The notes beneath the pieces are model-generated. The model ran no database searches, was not told where the DNA came from, and saw nothing but the letters and a program-made list of their open reading frames with translations. 64,000 nucleotides of DNA from positions 930,001 through 994,000 of the forward strand of contig NZ_AP027204.1 of the NCBI RefSeq assembly GCF_027944005.1. Direction: 5' to 3'. Positions 50,337 through 59,206 of the stretch are shown piece after piece (within the stretch, counting starts at the first letter, position 1; every line of letters starts with the position of its first letter). The stretch is from Polynucleobacter sp. SHI8. GTDB lineage: Bacteria > Pseudomonadota > Gammaproteobacteria > Burkholderiales > Burkholderiaceae. A program made the translations under genes and the position numbers.

Positions 50337-50996
50337 ATGAGCCGCATAAAGACGCTCATCCAACGACTTTTCTGTATTGGATTGCCAATCATTTGTGTTG
50401 CTTGTTCAACACCTAAGCCCGCACCGATTAAAGATCAATCCACACCGATCAATCAAGCTAAGCCTGTTGTCATCCCTAATTGGTCTGTAAGTAATACAAC
50501 ACAAAAACCTGCAACAAATACAACTCCGGCGACAACATCAAAACCTAGTACCACAGCCAAGACAGAACCCAAGCAAACCAAACCTGTTACAGAAACACCA
50601 CCACCCAAAACAGAGCCTGTCGTTTCTGACCCGGGATTTAAGATTGGTAAACCCTCCACAGCTCCTGTGATTGACGTGTTTAATGGTAATAGTAATAAAG
50701 GGATTGATTACGGTGGCAAGATGGGTGATCCCGTCAATGCTGCTGGTGAAGGCAAAGTGATTTTCTCCGGGAATAGTTTGCGTAGTTATGGCAATTTAGT
50801 GATTGTGAAACACAATAATAATTACATCACCATCTATGCGCATAACAGTAAAAACCTTGTAAGAGAGGGCGATACTGTGAAGCGTGGACAAAAAATTGCG
50901 GAGATGGGTAATACTGAATCCGATCGCATCAAATTACATTTTGAACTGCGCCGCGATAGTAAGCCAATCGACCCTACGGGTTATTTTGATAGCTAA
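50337..50996 (+). CDS. NlpD-like lipoprotein with degenerate M23/LytM domain
   Basis: A lipoprotein signal ends in VACS (Cys near residue 22), then a long Thr/Pro/Lys-rich linker (residues 30-100), then a LytM/M23 domain (NKGIDYGGKMGDPVNAAGEG, ITIYAHNSKNLVREGDTV, LHFELRRDSKPIDPTGYF). The zinc ligands are incomplete: the first His of HxxxD and one His of HxH are replaced, so it is likely an activator of amidases rather than an active endopeptidase, like NlpD. Unlike NlpD it lacks the LysM domain. It follows pcm by three bases, an order shared with NlpD genes. Confidence 0.85.
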   Translation: MSRIKTLIQRLFCIGLPIICVACSTPKPAPIKDQSTPINQAKPVVIPNWSVSNTTQKPATNTTPATTSKPSTTAKTEPKQTKPVTETPPPKTEPVVSDPGFKIGKPSTAPVIDVFNGNSNKGIDYGGKMGDPVNAAGEGKVIFSGNSLRSYGNLVIVKHNNNYITIYAHNSKNLVREGDTVKRGQKIAEMGNTESDRIKLHFELRRDSKPIDPTGYFDS

Positions 50997-51000
50997 AAAC

Positions 51001-51816
51001 ATGAAAACCGTCTTAGTCTTTGATATTGAAACCATTCCGGATGTTGCAGGATTGCGTAAGCTCAACGACTTTGCGTCAGATCTCACAGATGCCCAGGTTG
51101 TGGATGCTGTGATTGAGCAACGCGCTGCTAATGGTCAAAATGCATTCTTCCCACATTATCTACAAAAAGTGGTTGCGATCTCCTGTGTGATGCGCCGAAC
51201 CACCAAAGATGGCTTGCCACAATTTAAAGTGGGTAGTCTCGGGACTCTAGACAGCTCAGAAAAAGAGATCGTTACTGACTTTTATCAGTTGATTGATAAA
51301 TACACACCGCAGTTAGTTTCTTGGAATGGTGGTGGCTTTGATTTACCCGTTCTCAATTACCGCGCCTTAGTCAATCAAGTCAGTGCGTCACGTTATTGGG
51401 AGATGGGGGAGAGTGGTGATCATGATGCCCGGGATTTTAAATATAACAATTACATCAGTCGCTATCATTTACGTCATTTAGACCTGATGGATTTATTGGC
51501 GTTTTATCAAGGTAAGGCCAATGCGCCACTCGATGCCCTCGCTAAGCTCTGTGGCTTCCCCGGAAAAATGGGCATGGATGGCTCACAAGTTTGGCCAGCG
51601 TTTCAGGTAGGACAACTCAATGAGATTCGTGCCTATTGCGAAACTGATGTTGTTAATACGTATCTGATGTATTGCCGCTACCAACTTTTTCGTGGGGCGT
51701 TTACCGAAGAAGAATATCTTCTCGAAGTAGATTTTGTTAAAAAAGAACTGAGTGTCCAAGCAACCCAAGAAGCTTGTGCGCACTGGACCGAATACTTAGC
51801 TGGATTTACACAATAA
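51001..51816 (+). CDS. PolB-like 3'-5' exonuclease
   Basis: The start is ATG 51001, not the longer frame inside the NlpD-like gene. It has the ExoI motif TVLVFDIETIPD (Asp8, Glu10), ExoII YLQKVVAISCV/LVSWNGGGFDLPVL with Asp, and the ExoIII region YCETDVVNTYLMY. It matches the predicted PolB-like 3'-5' exonuclease family (271 aa). It could proofread or process DNA ends. It lies four bases after the NlpD-like stop and directly before rlmD. Confidence 0.85.
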   Translation: MKTVLVFDIETIPDVAGLRKLNDFASDLTDAQVVDAVIEQRAANGQNAFFPHYLQKVVAISCVMRRTTKDGLPQFKVGSLGTLDSSEKEIVTDFYQLIDKYTPQLVSWNGGGFDLPVLNYRALVNQVSASRYWEMGESGDHDARDFKYNNYISRYHLRHLDLMDLLAFYQGKANAPLDALAKLCGFPGKMGMDGSQVWPAFQVGQLNEIRAYCETDVVNTYLMYCRYQLFRGAFTEEEYLLEVDFVKKELSVQATQEACAHWTEYLAGFTQ

Positions 51817-53229
51817 TTGGTACGTCGCTCTAAACCCAGTCCACTTGTCGGCCTTAAAAAGAAAATTGCGATTGTGTCCATGGACCTTGAAGCGCAGGGT
51901 ATTGGTCGCGTTCCAGAAGACGATGAACATAGTCCCAATAAAGTGATTTTTGTTGCGGGTGCTCTTCCTGGTGAATTAGTTGAATACCAAATTACCCAAG
52001 ACAAAAGTAAGTTTCTGAAAGGCAAGTTAACCGAGGTCATCAAACCTGCCGTGTATCGTAAAACCCCTGTTTGCCCTTGGTATGGCAATTGTGGTGGATG
52101 CACGATGCAGCATCTCGACTCACGCGCACAACTTGCTTTGAAGCAACGGGTCTTAGAAGACAACTTGCACTTTTTAGGTAAAGTCAAAGCATCAACGATG
52201 CTCAGTCCTATTGCAGGTCCTGATTGGGGCTATCGCTATCGTACAAGGCTCAGTGTAGTCAATCGCTCGATTAAAAAAGGTACAGTTTTGGTGGGGTTTC
52301 ATGAACCGCAAAATCGCTATGTGTCGGACATGACCAGTTGTGAAGTCTTGCCCAAAGCCTGGTCCAATTTATTACTAGAGCTACGCACACTCGTCATGAA
52401 ACTATCGATTCGGGATCGTATCCCGCAAATTGAACTGGCGATGGGTGATCAAGGCGGTGAGTCAGTCACCGCGATGGTGATTCGGATCTTATTACCTTTA
52501 ACGAAAGAAGACGAAGCTATCTTGAGAGCATTTGCTGATGAACATGGGGTATGGGTATGGACCCAAACCCAGGGCCCGGAAACCGTCAAACCCTTTTATC
52601 CCTTAGAAGGTCTGTTGCAATATCACTTACCCGAGTTTGGTATTACCATGCCGTTTCATCCGACGGACTTTACCCAAGTCAATCACACCATGAATCAAGT
52701 CTTAGTGGGAAGGGCGATCCGGTTTCTGGAGATTGCGCCGGATGAAAGAGTCATTGATTTTTTCTGTGGGATTGGCAACTTTACCTTACCGATGGCGACC
52801 CTCGCTCAAGAAGTGATGGGGATTGAAGGTAGCAAAGAGCTATGCCAGCGCGCACAAGACAATGCAGTAAAAAATAACATTACTTCTAAGATTCATTTCC
52901 AACACGTCAATTTATTTGAAGTAGAGTTACAAAACCTCCAAAACTGGGGAGCGTATGATAAGTGGTTAATTGATCCACCTAGAGACGGTGCCTTTTCTCT
53001 CGTGCAAGCCCTCAGAGATGCTTATCAAACTAAGACAGAAGAAAATCTGAAGCTATTACCCCAACGGATTGTTTATGTCTCCTGTAATCCAGCAACCTTA
53101 GCAAGAGATGCCGGCATACTTGTCAACGAGGCTGGTTATGAACTTTCGCAAGCCGGCATCATGAATATGTTTCCTCACACTTCCCATGTAGAGTCGATCG
53201 CCGTATTTAATCGGATTAATTCAATGTAA
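51817..53229 (+). CDS. rlmD: 23S rRNA (uracil-1939-C5)-methyltransferase
   Basis: The 470-residue protein has an N-terminal TRAM domain, an Fe-S motif (CPWYGNCGGCTMQHL), a SAM domain (FFCGIGNFTLPMA) and the catalytic cysteine in YVSCNPATLARD. This is the RlmD/RumA layout, methylating U1939. The start is TTG 51817, adjacent to the previous stop. The gene ends before a bidirectional terminator. Confidence 0.93.
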   Translation: MVRRSKPSPLVGLKKKIAIVSMDLEAQGIGRVPEDDEHSPNKVIFVAGALPGELVEYQITQDKSKFLKGKLTEVIKPAVYRKTPVCPWYGNCGGCTMQHLDSRAQLALKQRVLEDNLHFLGKVKASTMLSPIAGPDWGYRYRTRLSVVNRSIKKGTVLVGFHEPQNRYVSDMTSCEVLPKAWSNLLLELRTLVMKLSIRDRIPQIELAMGDQGGESVTAMVIRILLPLTKEDEAILRAFADEHGVWVWTQTQGPETVKPFYPLEGLLQYHLPEFGITMPFHPTDFTQVNHTMNQVLVGRAIRFLEIAPDERVIDFFCGIGNFTLPMATLAQEVMGIEGSKELCQRAQDNAVKNNITSKIHFQHVNLFEVELQNLQNWGAYDKWLIDPPRDGAFSLVQALRDAYQTKTEENLKLLPQRIVYVSCNPATLARDAGILVNEAGYELSQAGIMNMFPHTSHVESIAVFNRINSM

Positions 53230-53250
53230 TTTCAAAGCAAAAAGAGCATA

Positions 53251-53280
53251 AAAAAACACGGGCAAGCCCGTGTTTTTCTT
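53251..53280. terminator. bidirectional intrinsic terminator
   Basis: ACACGGGC and GCCCGTGT pair perfectly around AA, with A-runs on the left and T-runs on the right (stem extends AAAAACACGGGC / GCCCGTGTTTTT). It lies between convergent rlmD and the Bax-inhibitor-like gene and can serve both strands. Confidence 0.95.
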
Positions 53281-53295
53281 TGAAGCTGTTGTTAC

Positions 53296-53994
53296 TTAGT
53301 CGCGATCGCCACCAACAATACCGAATAAAGCCAGTAAGTTCGTGAAGACGTTATACACATCTAAGTAAATTGATAAAGTAGCCATCACGTAGTTTGTCTC
53401 ACCACCGTTTACGATACGCTTCACATCATACAAAATGTATGCAGAGAAGATACCAACAGCAAGCACCATAATGCTGAGTGACAAAGCAGGGATGTGTAAG
53501 AAGATATTAGCCACATAAGCCAAGATCAACAAGATCACACCGATAAATAAGAATTTACCAAGACCATCAAAATTCGATTTAGAAGTAGCAGCCCAAGTAG
53601 CCATACCAGCAAGAATGACACCGGTTGTACCGAACGCCATCATGATTAACTGACCACCGTTTTTAAACTGCAGTGTGTGCGTTAAAAGACCAGTGAGCAT
53701 TAAGCCCATGAAGAACGTGAAGCCTAATAATAAGAGGACGCCAGTTCCAGAATTCTTATTCTTCTCAATCGCCCAGAAAAAACCAAAGGCTAGACCTAAG
53801 AATACAATCATGCCCATGAAAGGACTTGTTTGGAAAAAAGAAAATCCTGTTGAAACACCAATCCATGCACCAAGAATGGTAGGTACCATTGTTAGAGCAA
53901 GTAAAGCAAAGGTATTACGTAGCACACGGTTTGTGGCTAGAGCACCAGACAGCGAGTTACCAACACTATAACCAAAAGTATTTTGATCATTCAT
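53296..53994 (-). CDS. Bax inhibitor-1/YccA family membrane protein
   Basis: The start at 53994 (MNDQNTF) is favoured by AAGGAGAA upstream; an in-frame ATG at 54066 adds 24 residues without a site. About seven hydrophobic segments and the typical end (YILYDVKRIVNGGETNYVMATLSIYLDVYNVFTNLL) identify the BI-1/YccA family. In E. coli YccA interacts with FtsH and its modulators HflK/HflC; hflK is at the end of this window. Calcium-leak or protease-modulating activity is known for relatives, not shown here. Confidence 0.9.
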   Translation of the reverse strand: MNDQNTFGYSVGNSLSGALATNRVLRNTFALLALTMVPTILGAWIGVSTGFSFFQTSPFMGMIVFLGLAFGFFWAIEKNKNSGTGVLLLLGFTFFMGLMLTGLLTHTLQFKNGGQLIMMAFGTTGVILAGMATWAATSKSNFDGLGKFLFIGVILLILAYVANIFLHIPALSLSIMVLAVGIFSAYILYDVKRIVNGGETNYVMATLSIYLDVYNVFTNLLALFGIVGGDRD

Positions 53995-54226
53995 TGAAAC
54001 ATTCTCCTTAGTAAAAAGTTGGATATCCAACTGATGTCTAATTATAGGTATTTTTTTTAATTTCAATAGGGGTGTATGTAATAAATCACACTGTTAAAAA
54101 AAGGGTTATTCGAATAAAAACAGATACTTAGATATAAAAACTCCAAAAACGATTAAGGGTTTTAACTAATATAAGTCTGTATAATCTCCTTTTTAAACTT
54201 TAATTCTATTTTTAGGAGCTTTAAAC

Positions 54227-54652
54227 ATGGCAATCGAAAGAACACTATCCATTATTAAACCTGACGCAGTGGCAAAAAATGTCATCGGTCAAATTTATAC
54301 ACGTTTTGAAAACGCAGGTTTAAAAGTGATTGCTTCTAAGATGGTGCATTTGTCTGAAGTAGAAGCAGGTCAATTCTATGCAGTACACGCTGCAAGACCA
54401 TTCTTTAAAGATTTAGTTGGTTTTATGATTTCTGGTCCTGTGATGATTCAGGTATTAGAAGGTGAAAACGCCATTGCTAAAAACCGTGAACTCATGGGCG
54501 CAACTGATCCTGCTAAAGCAGACAAAGGTACGATCCGTGCGGACTTTGCACAAAGCATTGATGCTAATGCTGTACACGGCTCTGACGGTCCAGAAACAGC
54601 TGCGCAAGAAATCGCTTTCTTCTTTGCTGGCTTGCAAGTTTACTCACGTTAA
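54227..54652 (+). CDS. ndk: nucleoside diphosphate kinase
   Basis: The 141-residue protein has the Ndk signature with active-site His117 (NAVHGSDGPETA), the N-terminal ERTLSIIKPDAV and the loop ADFAQSI. It exchanges phosphate between nucleoside di- and triphosphates. Promoter: a -10-like TATAAT at 54180-54185 and a Shine-Dalgarno TAGGAGC before the ATG. It heads a long run of same-strand genes to der. Confidence 0.96.
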   Translation: MAIERTLSIIKPDAVAKNVIGQIYTRFENAGLKVIASKMVHLSEVEAGQFYAVHAARPFFKDLVGFMISGPVMIQVLEGENAIAKNRELMGATDPAKADKGTIRADFAQSIDANAVHGSDGPETAAQEIAFFFAGLQVYSR

Positions 54653-54655
54653 TAG

Positions 54656-55837
54656 GTGACGCAAATTCCCCGTACGAACTTATTAGATCTCGATGGGGGA
54701 AGGCTAGCAACTTTCATTGCTGGTCTGAACGAAAAGCCATTTCGTGCCAAGCAGTTGATGCGCTGGGTGCATCAGCGTGGTGTCAATGATGTCCATTTGA
54801 TGAGCGACTTGGCCAAAAGTTTTCGTGAGCAATTAGATGGCACGGTAGAGATTAAATCTCTACCGGTCATTAGTGATCAAACCGCATCCGACGGCACCAG
54901 AAAATGGTTGCTCGATGTTGGCGACGGCAATGCCATTGAAATGGTTTACATCCCAGAAGATGAGAGAGGTACTTTGTGTATCTCAACCCAAGCCGGATGT
55001 GCCGTGAACTGTCAGTTTTGCTCCACCGGTAAACAAGGCTTTGCCCGTAACCTTACTGTCGGTGAAATCATTGGACAGCTTTGGTATGCCGAGCATCATT
55101 TGCGTAATGATCCATCTGCAGTCAAACGGATTGATACCTACGATAAAACGAAGCTTGCCCATGGCGAAGGGCGTGTGATCTCCAATGTCGTGATGATGGG
55201 TATGGGAGAGCCACTCCTTAACTATGAACCCGTGATTGGGGCGATGAGTCTCATGTTGGATGACAATGCCTATGGCTTATCCAGAAGAAGGGTCACTTTA
55301 TCCACTTCGGGAGTTGTGCCATTTATTGATAAATTAGCCAGAGACATGCCTGTTGCTTTAGCTGTTTCCTTACACGCACCCAACAATAAACTGCGTGATA
55401 TTTTGGTGCCGATCAATCGCAAATATCCTTTAGAAGAATTAATGGCCGCATGCCAGCGTTATCTTCCTTATGCGCCGAGAGATTTTTTAACCTTTGAATA
55501 TTGCATGCTAGATGGCGTCAATGATTCTGATCAAATGGCTAGAGAGCTAGTCAAGCTCTTAGCGCCGATTCGTTGTAAGTTAAATTTGATACCGTTTAAT
55601 CCATTTCCGGAGTCTGGACTCAAACAATCGCCACGGGCGCGCATCGAACAATTTGCAAAAATACTTTTAGATGCGAAAATCGTCACAACGGTTCGTAAAA
55701 CACGTGGTGATGATATCGCTGCTGCTTGCGGGCAGTTAGCTGGAGATGTACAGGACCGAACCAATTTAGCAAAAAGAACAGAACAGCGCATTGTGTGGAC
55801 AAAGCCCCTTGAGGTAGATGAAGATGACGACGAATAA
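54656..55837 (+). CDS. rlmN: dual-specificity RNA methyltransferase RlmN
   Basis: A 393-residue radical SAM enzyme with CxxxCxxC (Cys115, Cys119, Cys122 in AGCAVNCQFC) and the C-terminal Cys358 (AACGQLAG) that carries the methyl group. It makes m2A in 23S rRNA (2503) and in some tRNAs (37). Start is GTG 54656, three bases after ndk. The C terminus is very acidic (EVDEDDDE) and overlaps the start of ispG. Confidence 0.95.
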   Translation: MTQIPRTNLLDLDGGRLATFIAGLNEKPFRAKQLMRWVHQRGVNDVHLMSDLAKSFREQLDGTVEIKSLPVISDQTASDGTRKWLLDVGDGNAIEMVYIPEDERGTLCISTQAGCAVNCQFCSTGKQGFARNLTVGEIIGQLWYAEHHLRNDPSAVKRIDTYDKTKLAHGEGRVISNVVMMGMGEPLLNYEPVIGAMSLMLDDNAYGLSRRRVTLSTSGVVPFIDKLARDMPVALAVSLHAPNNKLRDILVPINRKYPLEELMAACQRYLPYAPRDFLTFEYCMLDGVNDSDQMARELVKLLAPIRCKLNLIPFNPFPESGLKQSPRARIEQFAKILLDAKIVTTVRKTRGDDIAAACGQLAGDVQDRTNLAKRTEQRIVWTKPLEVDEDDDE

Positions 55838-57092
55838 TCCTAACCTATTACAAATTAACCAATATCAACGCCATAAGACCCAGCAAGCCACCGTGCAGTG
55901 GGGCTCAAACATCGTCACTATTGGCGGTGAGGCTCCTATTCGTGTGCAGTCCATGACCAACACCGATACGGAAGATGCGATTGGTACCGCCATCCAAGTC
56001 AAAGAACTTGCCAAAGCAGGTTCTGAGATGGTCCGCATTACCGTCAATACCCCAGCGGCGGCTGCTGCCGTGCCAGCGATTCGTGAGCAACTCGACAAAA
56101 TGGGCGTGGATGTGCCCTTGGTGGGAGATTTTCATTACAACGGCCACACCTTATTAAAAGATTATCCGGAGTGTGCCAAAACATTATCTAAGTATCGAAT
56201 CAATCCAGGTAATGTTGGCCAAGGTGCCAAACGTGATGTGCAGTTCTCGCAAATGATTGAGATGGCTTGCACTTATAACAAGCCCGTGCGGATTGGCGTG
56301 AACTGGGGTAGTTTGGATCAAGACTTACTTGCGGGCCTCATGGATCAAAATGCGGCTCTGAGCCAACCCAAAGAAGCCCGTGAAGTGATGGTCGAAGCTT
56401 TGATACAGTCCGCTTTGCAATCTGCGCAGCGTGCCATTGAGATTGGCATGCCGAAGAACCAAATCATTTTGTCGTGCAAAGTCAGTGCCGTGCAAGACCT
56501 CATTGCCGTGTATCGCGATTTAGCCAGTCGTTGTGATTTTCCATTACATCTTGGCTTAACCGAAGCAGGTATTGGTAGTAAAGGCATTGTTGGCTCTACT
56601 GCTGCATTAGCCGTTTTATTACAAGAAGGTATTGGTGATACGATTCGTATTTCATTAACACCAGAACCTGGCGCGCCGCGTGAAAACGAAGTGATTGTTG
56701 CTCAGGAAATTTTACAAACTATGGATTTACGTCATTTCACACCCATGGTGATTGCCTGTCCTGGGTGTGGCAGAACAACCAGCACGTTCTTCCAATCACT
56801 CGCCTCCAAAATTCAGAGTTTCCTGCGTCATCAAATGCCCGAGTGGAAACAACACTATCCTGGCGTCGAATCCATGAGCGTAGCCGTGATGGGCTGCATC
56901 GTCAATGGTCCTGGTGAGAGTAAACATGCCGATATCGGCATTAGCTTACCTGGCACTGGTGAGTCACCAGCAGCCCCCGTCTTTATTGACGGCGAGAAAG
57001 TAAAAACCTTACGTGGCGATCATATCGTTGCGGAATTTGAACAAATTGTTCAAGAGTATGTGGAGCGTCGCTATGGCGCCAAAATAAAATAA
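55818..57092 (+). CDS. ispG: 4-hydroxy-3-methylbut-2-enyl diphosphate synthase
   Basis: A 424-residue IspG with PIRVQSMTNTDTED, VPLVGDFHYNGH, and the 4Fe-4S cysteines in ACPGCGRTT and VMGCIVNGPGE near residues 313-362. It converts MEcPP to HMBPP in the MEP isoprenoid pathway. It overlaps rlmN by 20 bases; ATG 55818 or 55824 may be used. A bacterial-type insert makes the middle longer than in plants and cyanobacteria. Confidence 0.95.
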   Translation: MKMTTNNPNLLQINQYQRHKTQQATVQWGSNIVTIGGEAPIRVQSMTNTDTEDAIGTAIQVKELAKAGSEMVRITVNTPAAAAAVPAIREQLDKMGVDVPLVGDFHYNGHTLLKDYPECAKTLSKYRINPGNVGQGAKRDVQFSQMIEMACTYNKPVRIGVNWGSLDQDLLAGLMDQNAALSQPKEAREVMVEALIQSALQSAQRAIEIGMPKNQIILSCKVSAVQDLIAVYRDLASRCDFPLHLGLTEAGIGSKGIVGSTAALAVLLQEGIGDTIRISLTPEPGAPRENEVIVAQEILQTMDLRHFTPMVIACPGCGRTTSTFFQSLASKIQSFLRHQMPEWKQHYPGVESMSVAVMGCIVNGPGESKHADIGISLPGTGESPAAPVFIDGEKVKTLRGDHIVAEFEQIVQEYVERRYGAKIK

Positions 57093-57118
57093 AGATCGAT
57101 ACAAATTAAAGTTAAAGC

Positions 57119-58459
57119 ATGACTGATTCCAATTCTTCGAAGAAAAGTCCAGCAGCAAGTCCCAAAATCCAAAAGCTGACCGGTGTCAAAGGGATGAACG
57201 ACCTGTTGCCCCAGGAAGCCTATCGCTGGGAGTTTGTCGAGCGCACGATTCAGAGCCTCGCCAAATCCTACGGCTATCAGAATATTCGCACACCGATTGT
57301 GGAACATACCGAAGTGTTTCAGCGCGGGATTGGTGAAGTCACCGACATCGTTGAAAAAGAAATGTATTCCTTTGAGGATCGCCTCAATGGTGAACAGTTA
57401 ACCTTACGACCGGAAGGCACTGCAGCAGTTGTGCGCGCTGTCGTTGAGCAAAACTTACTCTATGAAGGCCCTAAACGCCTCTTTTATATTGGTCCCATGT
57501 TCAGGCATGAGCGACCACAACGAGGCCGTTATCGCCAATTCCATCAATTTGGTGTCGAAGCCTTAGGCTTTGCCGGAGCAGAATTAGATGCCGAACTGAT
57601 TTTGATGTGTGCCAGACTTTGGGATGATTTAGGATTAACGGGTTTGCGTTTAGAGATTAATTCCTTAGGTAATGAAGCTGAGCGAAAAGAGCATCGTGCT
57701 GCCTTAGTCGAATATTTTGAGCAACACGCCTCAGAGCTTGATGAAGATTCTAAGCGACGCTTAACCACCAATCCACTGCGGATTTTAGATACTAAAAATC
57801 CGGCAATGCAAGAATTAGTCACTGCCGCACCCAAGTTAATCGATTTTTTAGGCAAAGAATCTTTAGAGCATTTTTCGCAAGTCCAGTCACTTCTCAAAGC
57901 CAATAATCTGCACTTTAAGGTTAATCCCCGTTTAGTTCGTGGACTGGATTATTACAATTTAACCGTCTTTGAATGGGTCACTGATCAGTTAGGTGCGCAG
58001 GGCACCGTCGCCGGTGGCGGACGATATGATCCCTTGATTGAGCGCATGGGTGGCAAACCTACTCCTGCCTGTGGCTGGGCGATGGGGATGGAGCGCGTGA
58101 TCGAGCTCATGAAAGAGCAGGGCCTAGGCGAAGAAGCACAAACACAATGTGATATTTACATGATCCATGGCGGTGGCGCGACCCTAGAGCCCACTTTTGT
58201 ATTAGCTGAGCGACTGAGAACAGCAGGTGTGGATGTGATCGTGCATGCAAGCGCCGATGGTCAAACACCTAGTTTTAAATCCCAAATGAAAAAGGCAGAT
58301 GCCAGTGGGGCTTTATATGCAGTTATTATTGGGGAAGATGAATTAAAGCTCCAACAAGCACAAATTAAAGATTTACGTAAAACTGGCGCACAAGATCAAG
58401 TTGCTTTAGATGATGTTTTAGATAAAGTAATCGATTTATTAGTAAGCAATTCCGATTAA
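57119..58459 (+). CDS. hisS: histidyl-tRNA synthetase
   Basis: The 446-residue class II synthetase has motif 1 (ETFERGIGEV-like VFQRGIGEVTDIV), motif 2 (FYIGPMFRHERPQRGRYRQF), the HisA signature GLDYYNLTVFEW, and motif 3 GGGRYDPLIERMGG/GWAMGMERVI. A C-terminal anticodon-binding domain follows. It charges tRNA-His. It lies 26 bases after ispG and 40 bases before yfgM, as in many Burkholderiales. Confidence 0.96.
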   Translation: MTDSNSSKKSPAASPKIQKLTGVKGMNDLLPQEAYRWEFVERTIQSLAKSYGYQNIRTPIVEHTEVFQRGIGEVTDIVEKEMYSFEDRLNGEQLTLRPEGTAAVVRAVVEQNLLYEGPKRLFYIGPMFRHERPQRGRYRQFHQFGVEALGFAGAELDAELILMCARLWDDLGLTGLRLEINSLGNEAERKEHRAALVEYFEQHASELDEDSKRRLTTNPLRILDTKNPAMQELVTAAPKLIDFLGKESLEHFSQVQSLLKANNLHFKVNPRLVRGLDYYNLTVFEWVTDQLGAQGTVAGGGRYDPLIERMGGKPTPACGWAMGMERVIELMKEQGLGEEAQTQCDIYMIHGGGATLEPTFVLAERLRTAGVDVIVHASADGQTPSFKSQMKKADASGALYAVIIGEDELKLQQAQIKDLRKTGAQDQVALDDVLDKVIDLLVSNSD

Positions 58460-58498
58460 CCGATTCAACCTCTTGAAGAAGTAAGAAGGACAAGTACG

Positions 58499-59206
58499 AT
58501 GGATTTAGATTTAGAAGAACAAGAACAACTTGCCAAATTAAAAGCATTTTGGCAGGATTATGGCCGTTGGATACTGATTGGTGTAGCCATTGCCGTGATT
58601 GGCTCTGCCATCTATTGGGGTTATCAAAGTTACCAAAATAGCCAGTCACTGGCCGCGTCTAAACAATATGAAGTGTTGCTCGAGCAAACTGCCAAAAATG
58701 ATTTGCCAGGCGTGTTGAGTACCGCAAAAAAAATCCAACAAGAGTATGGCAAAACCGCCTATGCAGGAATGGCTGGCTTACTGGCTGCCAATTTAGCTTA
58801 TTCTGTGAGTGATCAAGATGCAACGATCGAGCAACTCAAATGGGTTGCTAATTCGGCGAAGAGTGAGAGTTTTCAAACCATTGCCAAACTCCGCTTATCG
58901 TCCCTCTATATTGATCAAAAAACACCTGAAGGTTTATCGCAAGCCGATCAGTTATTAAATTCCAAAATAGCTTTTGGGTTTGAGGCTCTTAAGCTCGAGC
59001 GTCGTGGTGATTGGTATTGGGCACAAGACAAACTTGACGATGCCAAAAAATCTTATATCGCTGCTTGGAACGTATTATCAGATGAGCGTACCAAAGGAAC
59101 TGGCGTCAAAGAAATCGATCCAGCGCTTAAAAAACTACAACAACAAAATCCAGGACCTGATCAACGCTTATTAAAAGTGAAGATTGATAGTTTGGGAGGT
59201 TTCTGA
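58499..59206 (+). CDS. YfgM-like tetratricopeptide ancillary SecYEG factor
   Basis: The 235-residue protein has an N-terminal acidic helix (DLEEQEQLAKLKAFWQDYG), one membrane segment (about residues 25-44, WILIGVAIAVIGSAIYWGY) and a periplasmic TPR-like domain (YAGMAGLLAANLAYSV, LERRGDWYWAQDKLDDAKK). This is YfgM, which joins SecYEG and PpiD for outer-membrane protein export. It is one base ahead of bamB, the usual order. Confidence 0.9.
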   Translation: MDLDLEEQEQLAKLKAFWQDYGRWILIGVAIAVIGSAIYWGYQSYQNSQSLAASKQYEVLLEQTAKNDLPGVLSTAKKIQQEYGKTAYAGMAGLLAANLAYSVSDQDATIEQLKWVANSAKSESFQTIAKLRLSSLYIDQKTPEGLSQADQLLNSKIAFGFEALKLERRGDWYWAQDKLDDAKKSYIAAWNVLSDERTKGTGVKEIDPALKKLQQQNPGPDQRLLKVKIDSLGGF

